Assembly (NCBI RefSeq): GCF_003337235.1 | Contig: NZ_QPJC01000004.1 | Location: 62,001-126,000 of the forward strand | Origin: Halopolyspora algeriensis | Lineage (GTDB): Bacteria; Actinomycetota; Actinomycetes; Mycobacteriales; Pseudonocardiaceae | Reading direction: 5' to 3' | DNA length: 64,000 nucleotides | Shown here: positions 18,345 through 27,223 of the stretch, piece after piece | Position numbering within the stretch: position 1 is the first letter of the stretch | Layout of the letters: every line of letters starts with the position of its first letter | The notes under the pieces: generated by a model | What the model was told of the DNA's origin: nothing | What the model saw: the letters and a program-made list of their open reading frames with translations, nothing else | The model's database searches: none | Program-made: the position numbers and the translations under genes

Positions 18345-19148
18345 ATGACCTCTCTCGAGCGAAGACCGGAAACGGGGCGGTCGGTGACCGCCAAGGTGCT
18401 CGCCCTGCTCGAATCCTTCACACCCGAAGCACCGGAAATGACGCTCAGTGAGCTGGCACGGCGTGCCGGGGTGTCGCTGCCCACCGCCCATCGTCGAGTG
18501 GCCGAACTGCTCGAGTGGGGCGCGCTGGAGCGCGGTCCCGACGGTCGCTACCGCATCGGGCTGCGCCTGTGGGAACTCGGCTCCCTCGCCCCGCGCGGAC
18601 TGGGACTGCGCGAGGCGGCCATGCCGTTCCTGGAGGATCTCTACGAGTTCACCCGGGAAAACGTCCAGCTCGCCGTCCGGGAAGACACCGAGGTCGTGTT
18701 CGTCGAACGCATCTCCGGGCACCGCGCCGTGCCCGTGTGGACCCGCGTCGGCGGCCGGTTCGCCCTGCACGCCACCGGAGTCGGGCTGGTCCTGCTCGCC
18801 CACGCTCCCGTCGAGATCCAGCAGGAACTGCTCGAAACGCCGCTGGAACGCTACTCGTCCCGGACCATTACGGATCCGGGCACGCTCCGGGCGAAGCTGG
18901 CCGACATCCGGCACAGCGGTTTCGCCGTCAGTGACGGCCAGGTCACCACCGACGCTCTCTCGGTGGCCGCACCGGTGACGGACCAGGACGGTACCGTGAT
19001 CGCCGCGGTCTCCCTCGTGGTTCGCGCCGACGGTGCCCAACCGGCGATGCTCGCCCCGGTTGTGCAGTCCGCAGCGCGGTCGATCACCCGTTCGCTGTAT
19101 GTTCCCCGCCCCACGCCGGACGACTCCGCCCGGCGCATCCCGTCCTGA
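18345..19148 (+). CDS. IclR-family regulator, module 1
   Basis: 267 aa. The N-terminal winged helix reads SVTAKVLALLESF then LSELARRAGVSLPTAHRRV and LLEWGALERGPDGRYRIGL. The C-terminal effector domain has the usual FVERISGHRAVPVWTRVGGR and HATGVGLVLLAHAP blocks. The ATG at 18345 gives the normal family length; no strong SD is visible. It is divergent from the transporter and MetE-like genes and probably controls them. The regulator at 56131 is a close relative serving the paralogous MetE-like gene. Confidence 0.88.
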   Translation: MTSLERRPETGRSVTAKVLALLESFTPEAPEMTLSELARRAGVSLPTAHRRVAELLEWGALERGPDGRYRIGLRLWELGSLAPRGLGLREAAMPFLEDLYEFTRENVQLAVREDTEVVFVERISGHRAVPVWTRVGGRFALHATGVGLVLLAHAPVEIQQELLETPLERYSSRTITDPGTLRAKLADIRHSGFAVSDGQVTTDALSVAAPVTDQDGTVIAAVSLVVRADGAQPAMLAPVVQSAARSITRSLYVPRPTPDDSARRIPS

Positions 19149-19191
19149 TGCCGCGCCGCACGTACAGCACGCTGTCCCCGCAAAAGAGGCT

Positions 19192-21264
19192 TCAACGGTC
19201 GTAGTCGATCTCGATACGGCTGCTGGTGGGACGCGACTGGCAGGTCAGCACCCAGCCGTTGTCGATGTCCTGCTCCGACAGCACGTGGTTCTGCTCCATG
19301 TGGACGGTTCCACTCCGCAGGGTCGCGCGGCAGGTGGCACAGGCGCCACCGGTGCACGAGTACGGGGCGTCGATACCGGCACGCAGCCCGGCCTCCAGCA
19401 GCGATTCGCCGGCCTCGGCGGCCACGTGCGTCCGCTCGCCGTCCAGCGTGACGGTCACGGTGGCGGGCACGACCTCCTCGAGCCCGTCCACCGCGGCCTG
19501 CCCCGTCGCAGCGGTGAACAGCTCCCTGTGAACGCGCTCGGCGGGCACACGATGTGCATCGAGAACCTCGCGTGCCTGATCGACGAGCCCGGCAGGTCCA
19601 CAGAGGAACCATTCGTCGGCGCCGGCCAGGCCGGGCTGTCTGCCCAGCTGAGCGCGAAGCCGGTCGGCATCGAGACGTGCCGGAATGGTGTGCTCGTGGC
19701 TACCTGCGGCATCGTTGCTCGCCTCGCTCACGCGGGAGTGGAAGTGCAGGATCCGTAGTCTGCCTTCGAACTGCCGCACCAACATGGTCAATTCGTCGGC
19801 GAACATCGTCGAGTCGGCGTCACGATTGGCATAGAGCAGCGTGGCACGGCTGTCGGGTTCGGCATCGAGCGTGCTCGCCAGGATGGAGATCACGGGGGTG
19901 ATGCCGCTTCCCGCGGCGATCGCCGCGATGTGGCGGCCGGCGGTCGGCTGCGGGAGAAGAGTGAATGGACCACTCGGTGGCAGGACGTCGAGTTCGTCGC
20001 CGGGTTGCAACCGGGTGTTGGCGTACTCGGAGAAGATTCCGCCGTCGACCTGCTTGACGGCGATGCGCAGGACACCCGAGTCCGCCGCAGCGCAGATCGA
20101 GTAGGTGCGCCGTACCTCCTGCCCGTCGATCTCGGTGCGCACGGCCACGTGCTGGCCCGGGGTGAATCGGAAGGTGTCACGCAGCCGGTCGGGCACGTCG
20201 AAGGTCACCGAGACCGCCTGCGGCGTGAGTCGCCGGACCTCGGCCACCCGCAACCGGTGGAACCGCACGCGAGCGCGTCCGTCCTCCGGTTCGGAAACCT
20301 CATCGTGGTCGAAGGATTCGGTGATGCGCCGCCACGCGCGGTATTCCGAGGGACTGAGCTCGCGGCCCCAGGCGGTGGCGATGGGCACGTTGCGGTCGAG
20401 ATAGTCCTGCTCGGTGCGCTGCCACGCCTGCACGTAGCGGTAGAACGGGATGGTCGGGTGGATGTGGTGGACCAGGTGGTAGTTCTGGTAGAACATCAGC
20501 GGATTGAACAGCCACTCCCATCCGACGCGCACCCGGGTGGCGCGGAAGCGGTTGTTCCTGGCGGTCACCCCCAGGTCGTGGTGAGGAAGCCAGTCGAACC
20601 ACCAGGCCAGCACTCCCAGCCCGATCCGCTGCGGAATCAGGTAGATCACCGCCAGTTCCCACAGGTGGCCGGTGACCACCGCGGCGATCGTTCCCGCGAC
20701 GACCGCGGTGAGCACGGCGGCGTCCTCGGCGAGCTCACCGCGGGGCCTGCGTGGCAGCCGAGGAAGGTAGAAACGCAGGTACCAGGCGTCCATGGTGATC
20801 CACCGCAGCGGCAGCTGCCAGGCCGGTCCGTGCTCGCTCCAGGCATCGGGGTCGGTGTGGATGTCCTCGTTGGTGTTGCGGTGATGCTCGATGTGGATGT
20901 AGCGCAGCATCGGGAAAGCGCCCCATGCGGCCACGAACGGCATCGACAGCCGTCCGAGGAGTTGGTTGACCCAGCGCCACCGGCCCGCCGCGTGGTGGAT
21001 CGACTCGTGCAGCACCGTGAACATCGCGAACGTGACCAGCGCGTGCAGCGGGATCGACAGCAACAGCCACCACCGGCCGAACCCGCCGAGCACGAGCCAC
21101 GTGGCCAGTGCCCAGAGCCCCGCCGTGGCGACAAACAGCACCACCGTCGGCACCGCCGCCCGCGGGAGCGCGATTCCGGGATTCGGCACACCGCGTCGCA
21201 CCGCCTGTGCCTCCGCCTCACTGAGCACCGGACCCGCTGCCGTGCCTTCCTCGGCGATCGACAT
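19192..21264 (-). CDS. Single-chain membrane desaturase/hydroxylase with reductase and ferredoxin
   Basis: 690 aa with three parts. Residues ~40-300 are a membrane fatty-acid-desaturase domain with His boxes HESIHH (86-91), HIEHHRNTNED (~124) and HLVHH (~271). Residues ~325-590 are a ferredoxin-NADP-reductase module (RRTYSICAA flavin site, AIAAGSGITPVISI, EWFLCGPAGLVD). The last ~90 residues are a plant-type 2Fe-2S ferredoxin with CTGGACATC and LTCQSRP. Electrons from NAD(P)H would reach the di-iron site within one polypeptide. ATG 21264 has AGGAG five bases upstream; a GTG two codons earlier is possible. A TetR gene is divergent. The substrate is unknown, probably a lipid. Confidence 0.88.
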   Translation of the reverse strand: MSIAEEGTAAGPVLSEAEAQAVRRGVPNPGIALPRAAVPTVVLFVATAGLWALATWLVLGGFGRWWLLLSIPLHALVTFAMFTVLHESIHHAAGRWRWVNQLLGRLSMPFVAAWGAFPMLRYIHIEHHRNTNEDIHTDPDAWSEHGPAWQLPLRWITMDAWYLRFYLPRLPRRPRGELAEDAAVLTAVVAGTIAAVVTGHLWELAVIYLIPQRIGLGVLAWWFDWLPHHDLGVTARNNRFRATRVRVGWEWLFNPLMFYQNYHLVHHIHPTIPFYRYVQAWQRTEQDYLDRNVPIATAWGRELSPSEYRAWRRITESFDHDEVSEPEDGRARVRFHRLRVAEVRRLTPQAVSVTFDVPDRLRDTFRFTPGQHVAVRTEIDGQEVRRTYSICAAADSGVLRIAVKQVDGGIFSEYANTRLQPGDELDVLPPSGPFTLLPQPTAGRHIAAIAAGSGITPVISILASTLDAEPDSRATLLYANRDADSTMFADELTMLVRQFEGRLRILHFHSRVSEASNDAAGSHEHTIPARLDADRLRAQLGRQPGLAGADEWFLCGPAGLVDQAREVLDAHRVPAERVHRELFTAATGQAAVDGLEEVVPATVTVTLDGERTHVAAEAGESLLEAGLRAGIDAPYSCTGGACATCRATLRSGTVHMEQNHVLSEQDIDNGWVLTCQSRPTSSRIEIDYDR

Positions 21265-21299
21265 CAACACTCCTGTGGTTTACATATACAGTGATGATG

Positions 21300-21360
21300 A
21301 CAGCAGTACAGACAAATCAAAGAAATATGTCAACAACGGATCCGCGATCGGCACTGCTGT
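21300..21360. promoter_or_regulatory. Widely spaced inverted repeat between desaturase fusion and TetR
   Basis: ACAGCAGT (21300-21307) and ACTGCTGT (21353-21360) are exact inverted 8-mers flanking an A/T-rich stretch in the divergent gap. They could be two operator half-sites for the TetR protein. Weak evidence. Confidence 0.3.
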
Positions 21361-21372
21361 ACACTCCCCGAC

Positions 21373-22020
21373 ATGGGGACGCCGAACTTCCACGCCGAGG
21401 TCCGTACCCTGCTGCGAGACCGTCTCCTCGACGCCGCTACCGACATCACCTGTGCCGAGGGCTGGGACAGCGTCACCATGTCCCGGATCGCCGAACGGGT
21501 GGGGGTGAGCAGGCAGAGCGTGTACAAGCAGATCGGCTCCAAGGACAGGCTCGCCGAAGCCGTCGTCACCCGGGAAACCGACCGGTTCCTTGCCGGGGTG
21601 TCCGACCATCTGCACGCACACGGCAGCGACGCCGAGTCGGGCATCACCGCAGCCGTGGAGTACACCCTGCGCACCGGGGCCGACAATCCGCTGATCAAAG
21701 CGATCGTTTCCGCTCCACAGGGGACCACCGACGGGCTGTTGCCCTTGCTGACCGCACGGCCCGAACCCGTGCTCCAACGCGCCGTCGAGGCGGTCCTCGC
21801 CGACACCCGCGCCCTCTACACCGATATCGAGCCGGCCCCTGGAGAACTCGATGCGCTCATCGACGCGGTCGTTCGTCTCACGCTCAGCCACCTCACCCAA
21901 CCTCACGGGTCGATCGAGCACGCCGTCGACCGGATCCGCTGGCTCACCCGGCGGGTACTGGCCGCGACGCACAACACCGCTTCGGAAGCCGACTCCCGGA
22001 CGAGCACGTCCGAGCACTGA
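21373..22020 (+). CDS. TetR-family regulator, divergent from the desaturase fusion
   Basis: 215 aa. The helix-turn-helix is WDSVTMSRIAERVGVSRQS followed by VYKQIGSKDRLAEAVV, in a TetR fold. The C-terminal part resembles actinobacterial TetR proteins beside lipid-desaturase genes. Only 108 bases separate it from the desaturase start, so shared control of the divergent promoters is likely. Ends 31 bases before the convergent molybdenum-subunit gene, with a hairpin between. Confidence 0.85.
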   Translation: MGTPNFHAEVRTLLRDRLLDAATDITCAEGWDSVTMSRIAERVGVSRQSVYKQIGSKDRLAEAVVTRETDRFLAGVSDHLHAHGSDAESGITAAVEYTLRTGADNPLIKAIVSAPQGTTDGLLPLLTARPEPVLQRAVEAVLADTRALYTDIEPAPGELDALIDAVVRLTLSHLTQPHGSIEHAVDRIRWLTRRVLAATHNTASEADSRTSTSEH

Positions 22021-22033
22021 GCCCGCGCCAGGT

Positions 22034-22049
22034 GCCGGTGGGAACCGGC
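22034..22049. terminator. Hairpin between convergent TetR and aldehyde-oxidoreductase genes
   Basis: GCCGGT and ACCGGC (6-bp perfect stem, GGGA loop), followed by TTTC on the plus strand. It sits in the 31-base gap between two convergent stop codons. Confidence 0.55.
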
Positions 22050-22051
22050 TT

Positions 22052-24202
22052 TCAGCGCAGGAACTTCTCCGGAGTCAGCGGCAGGTCCCGCACGCGGACG
22101 CCGGTGGCGTGGTACGCGGCGTTGCCGACGGCCGCAGCGGCTCCGACGATGCCGATCTCGCCGATCCCCTTGGTTCCCATCGGGTTGACGTGCGGATCGT
22201 GTTCGTCGATCCAGGCCGCCTCGATCGAGTCCACATCGGCGTGCGCGGCGATGTGGTAGCCCGCGAAGTCGTGGTTGACCACGTGCCCGAAGCGGGAGTC
22301 CAGCACGCTGTGCTCGTGCAGCGCCATGGACAACCCCATGGTCATCCCCCCGATGAGCTGCGACCGGGCCGTGCGCGCGTTGACGATCCGCCCGGCGGCG
22401 AACACACCGAGCATCCTCGGCACCCGGATCTCGCCGGTGTCGGCATGGACCCGCACCTCGGCGAACTGCGCTCCGAAAGCGTGCATGGAAAAGCGCTCGG
22501 CATCCGGGTTCGGCTGTGTCGCCCCCTCGGCTTCGGCTCCCTCCGGGGGCTGTGTGCCGTACTGGTCACGGAAGGAGGTCGCGGCCTGCACGATCGCCGA
22601 GCCCCACGAGGTGATGCCCGTCGAGCCTCCGGCCACGGTGGCCGTGGGGAACTCGGTGCTGCCGATGTGCGGATCGACCACCTCGAACGGGACCTCCAGC
22701 GCCTCGGCGGCGATCTGAGCCAGCGCGGTCCATGCGCCGGTGCCGAGGTCGGCCGCGCCGATGAACACCGCATACCGCCCGCCCTCGTAGCGGATCCGCG
22801 CCGACGATCCCGGAAAAACGTGGGTCGGATACGTCGAGGCGGCCACACCGGTGCCCACCAGCCAATCGCCCTCCCGCCGGACACCGGCGGCGGGATCGCG
22901 CCGCTGCCAGTCGAACCGGCGGGCCCCCTCCCGCAGGCACGCGACCAGGTTGCGGCTGGAAAAGGGCTTTCCGGACAGGGGGTCGAGCTCGGGTTCGTTG
23001 CGGATGCGGAACTCGACGGGATCCACCCCGCAGGCCTGGGCCATCTCGTCCATCGCCGTTTCCAGGACGTGCATGCCCGGGCAGTGGCCGGGGGCGCGCA
23101 TCCACGACGTCACCGGCACGTCCCGCGGCACCAACCGCTGGGTGATGCGGCGATTCGGTGCCGCGTACATGATTCCCGACGCGGTGGAGCTGCCTTCCGA
23201 GAACTCCTTGATCCGCGCGGTGTGCTCCAAGGCGTCGTGGCCGATCGCCGACAGACGTCCTCGGTCATCGGCGGCCAGCCGGATCCGCTGGCTCGTGGGC
23301 GTGCGGTGGCCGGTCAGCGCGAACATCTGCTGCCGGGTCACCGCGAACTTCACCGGCCTGCCACCACTGCGCTGAGCAGCCAGCGCCGTGAGCACGAGCG
23401 GCGCGTGCGGCAACCCCTTCGAGCCGAAACCTCCCCCGACGTGCGGGGCGAACACCTGCACCTGCTCGGGGTCGAGACCGAACACCGGGGCCACGACGCT
23501 GCGCACCGAATAGACCCCTTGCGTGGATTCGTGCAAGGTCAGCCCGTCGGCGGTCCACTGCGCGATGGTCGTGTGCGGCTCCATCGGATTGTTGTGCTGC
23601 ATCGGCGTCGTATACGTCCGGTCCAGTACGACCGCCGCCGAGGCCATCGCCGCTTCGAGGTCACCGTGGTCGGTGCGCGCGGCCGGCGTGCCGCCCTCGG
23701 GGCCGAGTTCGACCTCGTGCGGCTGCTCGCCGTAGCCGACCCGGACCAGATCCGCCGCGTGGCGCGCACTCTCCGGCGTCTCGGCCACCACGGCGGCGAC
23801 GAACTGGCCGCGGAAGGCGACGGCGTCGGACTGCAACACCGCCAGTTCGGCGTCCTCGGTATCGGCCAAGCGGGGTGCGTTGGTGTGGGTGAGCACCGCC
23901 AGCACCCCCGGCACCGCCTCCGCCGCGCCGGTGTCGATGCTCGTGACCCGCCCACGCGCGATCGTGGCCTGCACCGGATGCAGGTAGGCCGGTTCCTCGA
24001 CCGGGTGCTCGTAGGCATACGGTGCGGTCCCGGTCACCTTGGCGGGACCGTCGAGGCGCTCCCGGGATGCACCGAGCCGCTCCGGGGCCACCTCGGCCGG
24101 GGCCGTCTCGGCCGGTGCCACTGCCGCCAGGCTCGTGCCACCGGTCTCCACGGCGGCCGCTTCGGTGCCGAATGCCGGACTGTTGCGTGGGGACACGCGC
24201 AT
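22052..24202 (-). CDS. Aldehyde oxidoreductase molybdenum subunit (PaoC-like)
   Basis: 716 aa from the ATG with GAGGAG upstream. Xanthine-oxidase-family motifs are RLDGPAKVTGTAPYAYE near the start, HVGGGFGSKG, MRAPGHCPGMHVLE and NPMGTKGIGEIGIVGAAAA with the catalytic Glu. The N-terminal ~45 residues are Ala/Glu-rich and non-conserved. With the two genes immediately 5' it makes a PaoABC/YagTSR-type heterotrimer that oxidises aldehydes to acids. No XdhC/PaoD-type cofactor-insertion protein is encoded nearby, so maturation must be supplied from elsewhere. The same frame stays open to 24883, but that part is antisense. Confidence 0.9.
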   Translation of the reverse strand: MRVSPRNSPAFGTEAAAVETGGTSLAAVAPAETAPAEVAPERLGASRERLDGPAKVTGTAPYAYEHPVEEPAYLHPVQATIARGRVTSIDTGAAEAVPGVLAVLTHTNAPRLADTEDAELAVLQSDAVAFRGQFVAAVVAETPESARHAADLVRVGYGEQPHEVELGPEGGTPAARTDHGDLEAAMASAAVVLDRTYTTPMQHNNPMEPHTTIAQWTADGLTLHESTQGVYSVRSVVAPVFGLDPEQVQVFAPHVGGGFGSKGLPHAPLVLTALAAQRSGGRPVKFAVTRQQMFALTGHRTPTSQRIRLAADDRGRLSAIGHDALEHTARIKEFSEGSSTASGIMYAAPNRRITQRLVPRDVPVTSWMRAPGHCPGMHVLETAMDEMAQACGVDPVEFRIRNEPELDPLSGKPFSSRNLVACLREGARRFDWQRRDPAAGVRREGDWLVGTGVAASTYPTHVFPGSSARIRYEGGRYAVFIGAADLGTGAWTALAQIAAEALEVPFEVVDPHIGSTEFPTATVAGGSTGITSWGSAIVQAATSFRDQYGTQPPEGAEAEGATQPNPDAERFSMHAFGAQFAEVRVHADTGEIRVPRMLGVFAAGRIVNARTARSQLIGGMTMGLSMALHEHSVLDSRFGHVVNHDFAGYHIAAHADVDSIEAAWIDEHDPHVNPMGTKGIGEIGIVGAAAAVGNAAYHATGVRVRDLPLTPEKFLR

Positions 24203-24258
24203 CGGGACTTCTCCTCGTTCGTCGCTGCCGTGGCGGGCAGAGCGCATCGGGCAGTGGC

Positions 24259-25236
24259 CTACGCCAGGTCGCGAAGCACCGACACCAGCGTGTTGCGGCT
24301 CATCGGCACCTTGAACGCGTTGTCCGCCAACGGGGTCGCCTCGGCCAGCTCGGCCTCGGCGGCGGCGCGGAACGCCTCCTCCGTGGCCGGTGCTCCGCGC
24401 AAGGTCTCCTCGGCACGGGCGGCGCGCCAGGGCTTGTGCGCCAGCCCGCCGAAGGCGATCCGCGCCTGCCGGACCGTGCCGTCGGCGACGTCCAGGGCCG
24501 CGGCCACCGACACCAGTGCGAACGCGTAGGAGGCCCGGTCGCGGACCTTGCGGTAGGTCGATCGGGTCGCCATCGCGAGCTCGGGCAGGTCCACCGCGGT
24601 GATCAGGTCCGCCTGCCCGAGCACGGTGTCGCGTTCCGGCTCGTCGCCCGGCAGCCGGTGCAACTCGGCCACCGGAATTTTCCGGGAGCCGTCCGGGCCC
24701 TGCACCTGCACGGTCGCATCCAGCATCGCCAGGGCCACGGCCATGTCGGACGGGTGGGTGGCCACGCACGCCTGTGAGGCGCCCAGGATCGCGTGCTGGC
24801 GGGTGTATCCCCCGCGGGCCGAGCATCCCGAGCCCGGCTCGCGCTTGTTGCAGGGCGTGGTCACGTCCTGGAAATACACGCACCGGGTGCGCTGCAGCAG
24901 ATTTCCACCGGTGGTGGCGAGATTGCGCAGTTGTCCGGACGCTCCCGCCAGCAGCGCCTGCGACAGCACCGGATACTGTTCCCGGATCAGCGGGTGCGCG
25001 GCCAGGTCACTGTTCGGCACCGCGCTTCCGATGCGCACCCCACCGCCGGGCAGTGGCTCGACCGTGTCGTAGGGCAGCCGGCTGACATCGACCAGCATCT
25101 CGGGTTCGGACACGCCGAGCTTCATGCGGTCGACGAGGTTGGTCCCCCCGCCCAGAAATGTCGCGCCGGGATGTCCGTGGACGAGGTCGACCGCCGCCTC
25201 GGCGTCGGTGGCTCGCCGGTAGTCGAAGGGGATCAC
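24259..25236 (-). CDS. Aldehyde oxidoreductase FAD subunit (PaoB-like, with extra Fe-S loop)
   Basis: 325 aa starting at a GTG that overlaps the small-subunit stop (GTGA). FAD-binding motifs are ATFLGGGTNLVDRMKLG and ATTGGNLLQRTRC. The four-Cys insertion is present: Cys in LLQRTRCVYF, TTPCNKREPGSGCSA and ASQACVATHPSDMA, the 4Fe-4S loop of PaoB/YagS rather than ordinary xanthine dehydrogenase. This identifies the trimer as PaoABC-like. The central gene of a three-gene operon. Confidence 0.9.
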   Translation of the reverse strand: MIPFDYRRATDAEAAVDLVHGHPGATFLGGGTNLVDRMKLGVSEPEMLVDVSRLPYDTVEPLPGGGVRIGSAVPNSDLAAHPLIREQYPVLSQALLAGASGQLRNLATTGGNLLQRTRCVYFQDVTTPCNKREPGSGCSARGGYTRQHAILGASQACVATHPSDMAVALAMLDATVQVQGPDGSRKIPVAELHRLPGDEPERDTVLGQADLITAVDLPELAMATRSTYRKVRDRASYAFALVSVAAALDVADGTVRQARIAFGGLAHKPWRAARAEETLRGAPATEEAFRAAAEAELAEATPLADNAFKVPMSRNTLVSVLRDLA

Positions 25237-25736
25237 CGAACATTCTCCCGGATCGCGGCGACGATGTTCGAATATGCCCCGCATCGGCACAGGTTGCCGC
25301 TCATCCGTTCCCGGATCTCGGCCTCGTCGAGTTCGACCGGAGCGGTGAGGTCGTCGGTGACCGCACTCGGCCAGCCGGCTTCGGCCTCGGCGAGCATGCC
25401 CACCGCCGAGCAAACCTGTCCGGGCGTGCAGTATCCGCACTGGAATCCGTCGTGGTCGAGGAAGGATCGCTGCATCGGGTGCAGTTCCCGACCGTCGGCC
25501 ATGCCCTCGGCGGTGGTGATCTCGGCGCCGTCGTGGGCGACCGCCAAACTCAGGCAGGTCGTCACGCGGCGGCCGTCGACCAGCACCGTGCAGGCACCGC
25601 ACTGACCGTGGTCGCAGCCCTTCTTCGGGGACGTCGCGCCGAGATGCTCGCGGAGCGCGTCGAGCACCGTTGTCCGGGTGTCCACCGACAGCGACCGTCG
25701 CGTGCCGTCCACCGTCAGAGCGATCTCCGCCTCCAT
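25233..25736 (-). CDS. Aldehyde oxidoreductase 2Fe-2S subunit (PaoA-like)
   Basis: 167 aa with both 2Fe-2S centres: GCDHGQCGACTVLVDG (plant-type) and FQCGYCTPGQ with GNLCRCGAYSNI (helical domain). It starts directly at the ferredoxin fold. Enterobacterial PaoA has a Tat leader and is exported; none is present here, so this complex should be cytoplasmic. First gene of the operon, overlapping the next by four bases. Confidence 0.92.
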   Translation of the reverse strand: MEAEIALTVDGTRRSLSVDTRTTVLDALREHLGATSPKKGCDHGQCGACTVLVDGRRVTTCLSLAVAHDGAEITTAEGMADGRELHPMQRSFLDHDGFQCGYCTPGQVCSAVGMLAEAEAGWPSAVTDDLTAPVELDEAEIRERMSGNLCRCGAYSNIVAAIRENVR

Positions 25737-25943
25737 GCGCCTCCCTCACTCACCGCATGTCCGTACCGCAGGTTCTGCGACCCGACTGCCCCGCCGGACG
25801 CTCCATCCGATCATGCCCGCAACGCGCCCCGGCCACAACGCGCCGCGCCACGGCCCTGCCGGATACCGGCAGCGGCCTTACAGTGACGACAGCGTCCGCA
25901 GCGGCAAGCTGTCCCCACCTCCTCCGCGAAAGGAGCAAGCCGG

Positions 25944-26462
25944 ATGACCAGCGCTGAGGTGCTCGTCGACGCGTTCGGCCGAGTCCGGGAAGCCACCCAC
26001 GAGGCGGTCGAGGGTCTCGACCCGGAGCAGCTGGCATTTCGGGCCGACCCCGAGGCGAACTCCATCGGCTGGCTGGTCTGGCACCTGACCCGGGTCCAGG
26101 ACGATCACATCGCCGACGCCGCTCGGTTCGAGCAGGTCTGGACCGCACAGGGCTGGGTGGACCGGTTCGGGTTGCCGCTCGACCGACTGGACACCGGGTT
26201 CGGCCACACCACCGAGGACGTCGCAGCGGTGCGGGTGTCCTCCGGGAAGCTGCTGACCGACTACCACGACGCCGTCCACGAGCAGACGATCCGCTACGTG
26301 CAGCAGCTCACCGACGCCGACCTCCCGCGGATCGTGGATCCGTCCTGGGATCCGCCGACCTCGCTCGGAGTGCGACTGGTCAGTGTGGTCGCCGATGGCC
26401 TGCAGCATGCGGGACAGGCGGCCTTCGTCCGCGGCATCCTCCAACGCAACCACGCGCGGTGA
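25944..26462 (+). CDS. DinB/DUF664-family protein (mycothiol-transferase type)
   Basis: 172 aa, AAAGGAG upstream of the ATG. Sequence blocks SIGWLVWHLTRVQDDHIAD and VADGLQHAGQAAFVRG place the metal-binding His residues of the DinB four-helix bundle (WHL, DDH, QHAGQ). Actinobacterial members include mycothiol-dependent S-transferases and maleylpyruvate isomerases, but this subgroup (DUF664) is mostly uncharacterised. It is followed co-directionally by the PEBP gene. Confidence 0.82.
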   Translation: MTSAEVLVDAFGRVREATHEAVEGLDPEQLAFRADPEANSIGWLVWHLTRVQDDHIADAARFEQVWTAQGWVDRFGLPLDRLDTGFGHTTEDVAAVRVSSGKLLTDYHDAVHEQTIRYVQQLTDADLPRIVDPSWDPPTSLGVRLVSVVADGLQHAGQAAFVRGILQRNHAR

Positions 26463-26552
26463 GTTTCGGACGTCACCGATCCGGTTAATCCCGTGAGTCC
26501 GAGCAGGATCACGTCAAGTTATCCAGGCCGGCCCCGAGATGAGGTGGTACCG

Positions 26553-27221
26553 ATGCCGGAACCCGGCAGCCACAAGTACGACATCAAGCGGGCACGCTTG
26601 CGCAACGACTACGAAAAGCACGGCGTGCCCGATCAGCACGCGGACGAGGCGGCCAACGAGCAGCTCCAGCAGGACAACCCGCTGCCGACGGATCCCCGGA
26701 CCGGCGAACCGGCAGGCAGGCGTCCCGCGGGCTCACCCGGCGCGCAGGGCGTGGAACGGGACATCGAGGGTGGGGGGATCCAGCTGCGGAGCAGCACGTT
26801 CAACGACCACACCCTTCTTCCGCTGCGATGCAGCCGGGACGGCGAGAATGTCTCCCCGGCACTGGACTGGGAGGGGATCCCGGACGGTACGCAGGAGATC
26901 GCGCTGCTGTGTGAGGATCCGGACGCGCCGAGCGGCTCCTTCGTGCACTGGCTGGTGTCCAGGATCCCGCCGTCGACCACCGGCCTGGCCGAAGGGCAGC
27001 TCCCGGAAGGGGCCATACAGTCCCGCAACGGGTTCGGGGAATCCGGATGGGGCGGACCGCACCCTCCGGTCGGAGACGACTCGCACCGCTACTTCTTCCG
27101 GATCTACGCCTCCGGCGAGCCATTGAATCTCGACGCGGAATCCACCCCTGACGACCTGCGTCGGGCTCTCTCCGGCTCCGAGCTGGCCCGCGGCACCATC
27201 GTCGGACTCTACGAGCGGTGA
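26553..27221 (+). CDS. YbhB/YbcL (PEBP) protein with an N-terminal charged domain
   Basis: 222 aa from the ATG with GAGGTGG upstream. Residues ~75-222 are a phosphatidylethanolamine-binding/Raf-kinase-inhibitor fold: CSRDGENVSPALDWEGIP, EDPDAPSGSFVHWLVS, GWGGPHPPVGDDSHRYFFRI. The first ~55 residues are charged and helical (KYDIKRARLRNDYEKHGVP, QHADEAANEQLQQ). They look like a small stand-alone actinobacterial protein joined through a Gly/Pro/Arg linker. Ligand and role of bacterial YbhB proteins are not settled. Confidence 0.85.
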   Translation: MPEPGSHKYDIKRARLRNDYEKHGVPDQHADEAANEQLQQDNPLPTDPRTGEPAGRRPAGSPGAQGVERDIEGGGIQLRSSTFNDHTLLPLRCSRDGENVSPALDWEGIPDGTQEIALLCEDPDAPSGSFVHWLVSRIPPSTTGLAEGQLPEGAIQSRNGFGESGWGGPHPPVGDDSHRYFFRIYASGEPLNLDAESTPDDLRRALSGSELARGTIVGLYER

Positions 27222-27223
27222 GC

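Noticed and set aside
24203-24883. Extension of the molybdenum subunit frame to 24883
   Set aside because: Antisense or out of frame to the FAD-subunit gene; a good SD and family-like start exist at 24202.
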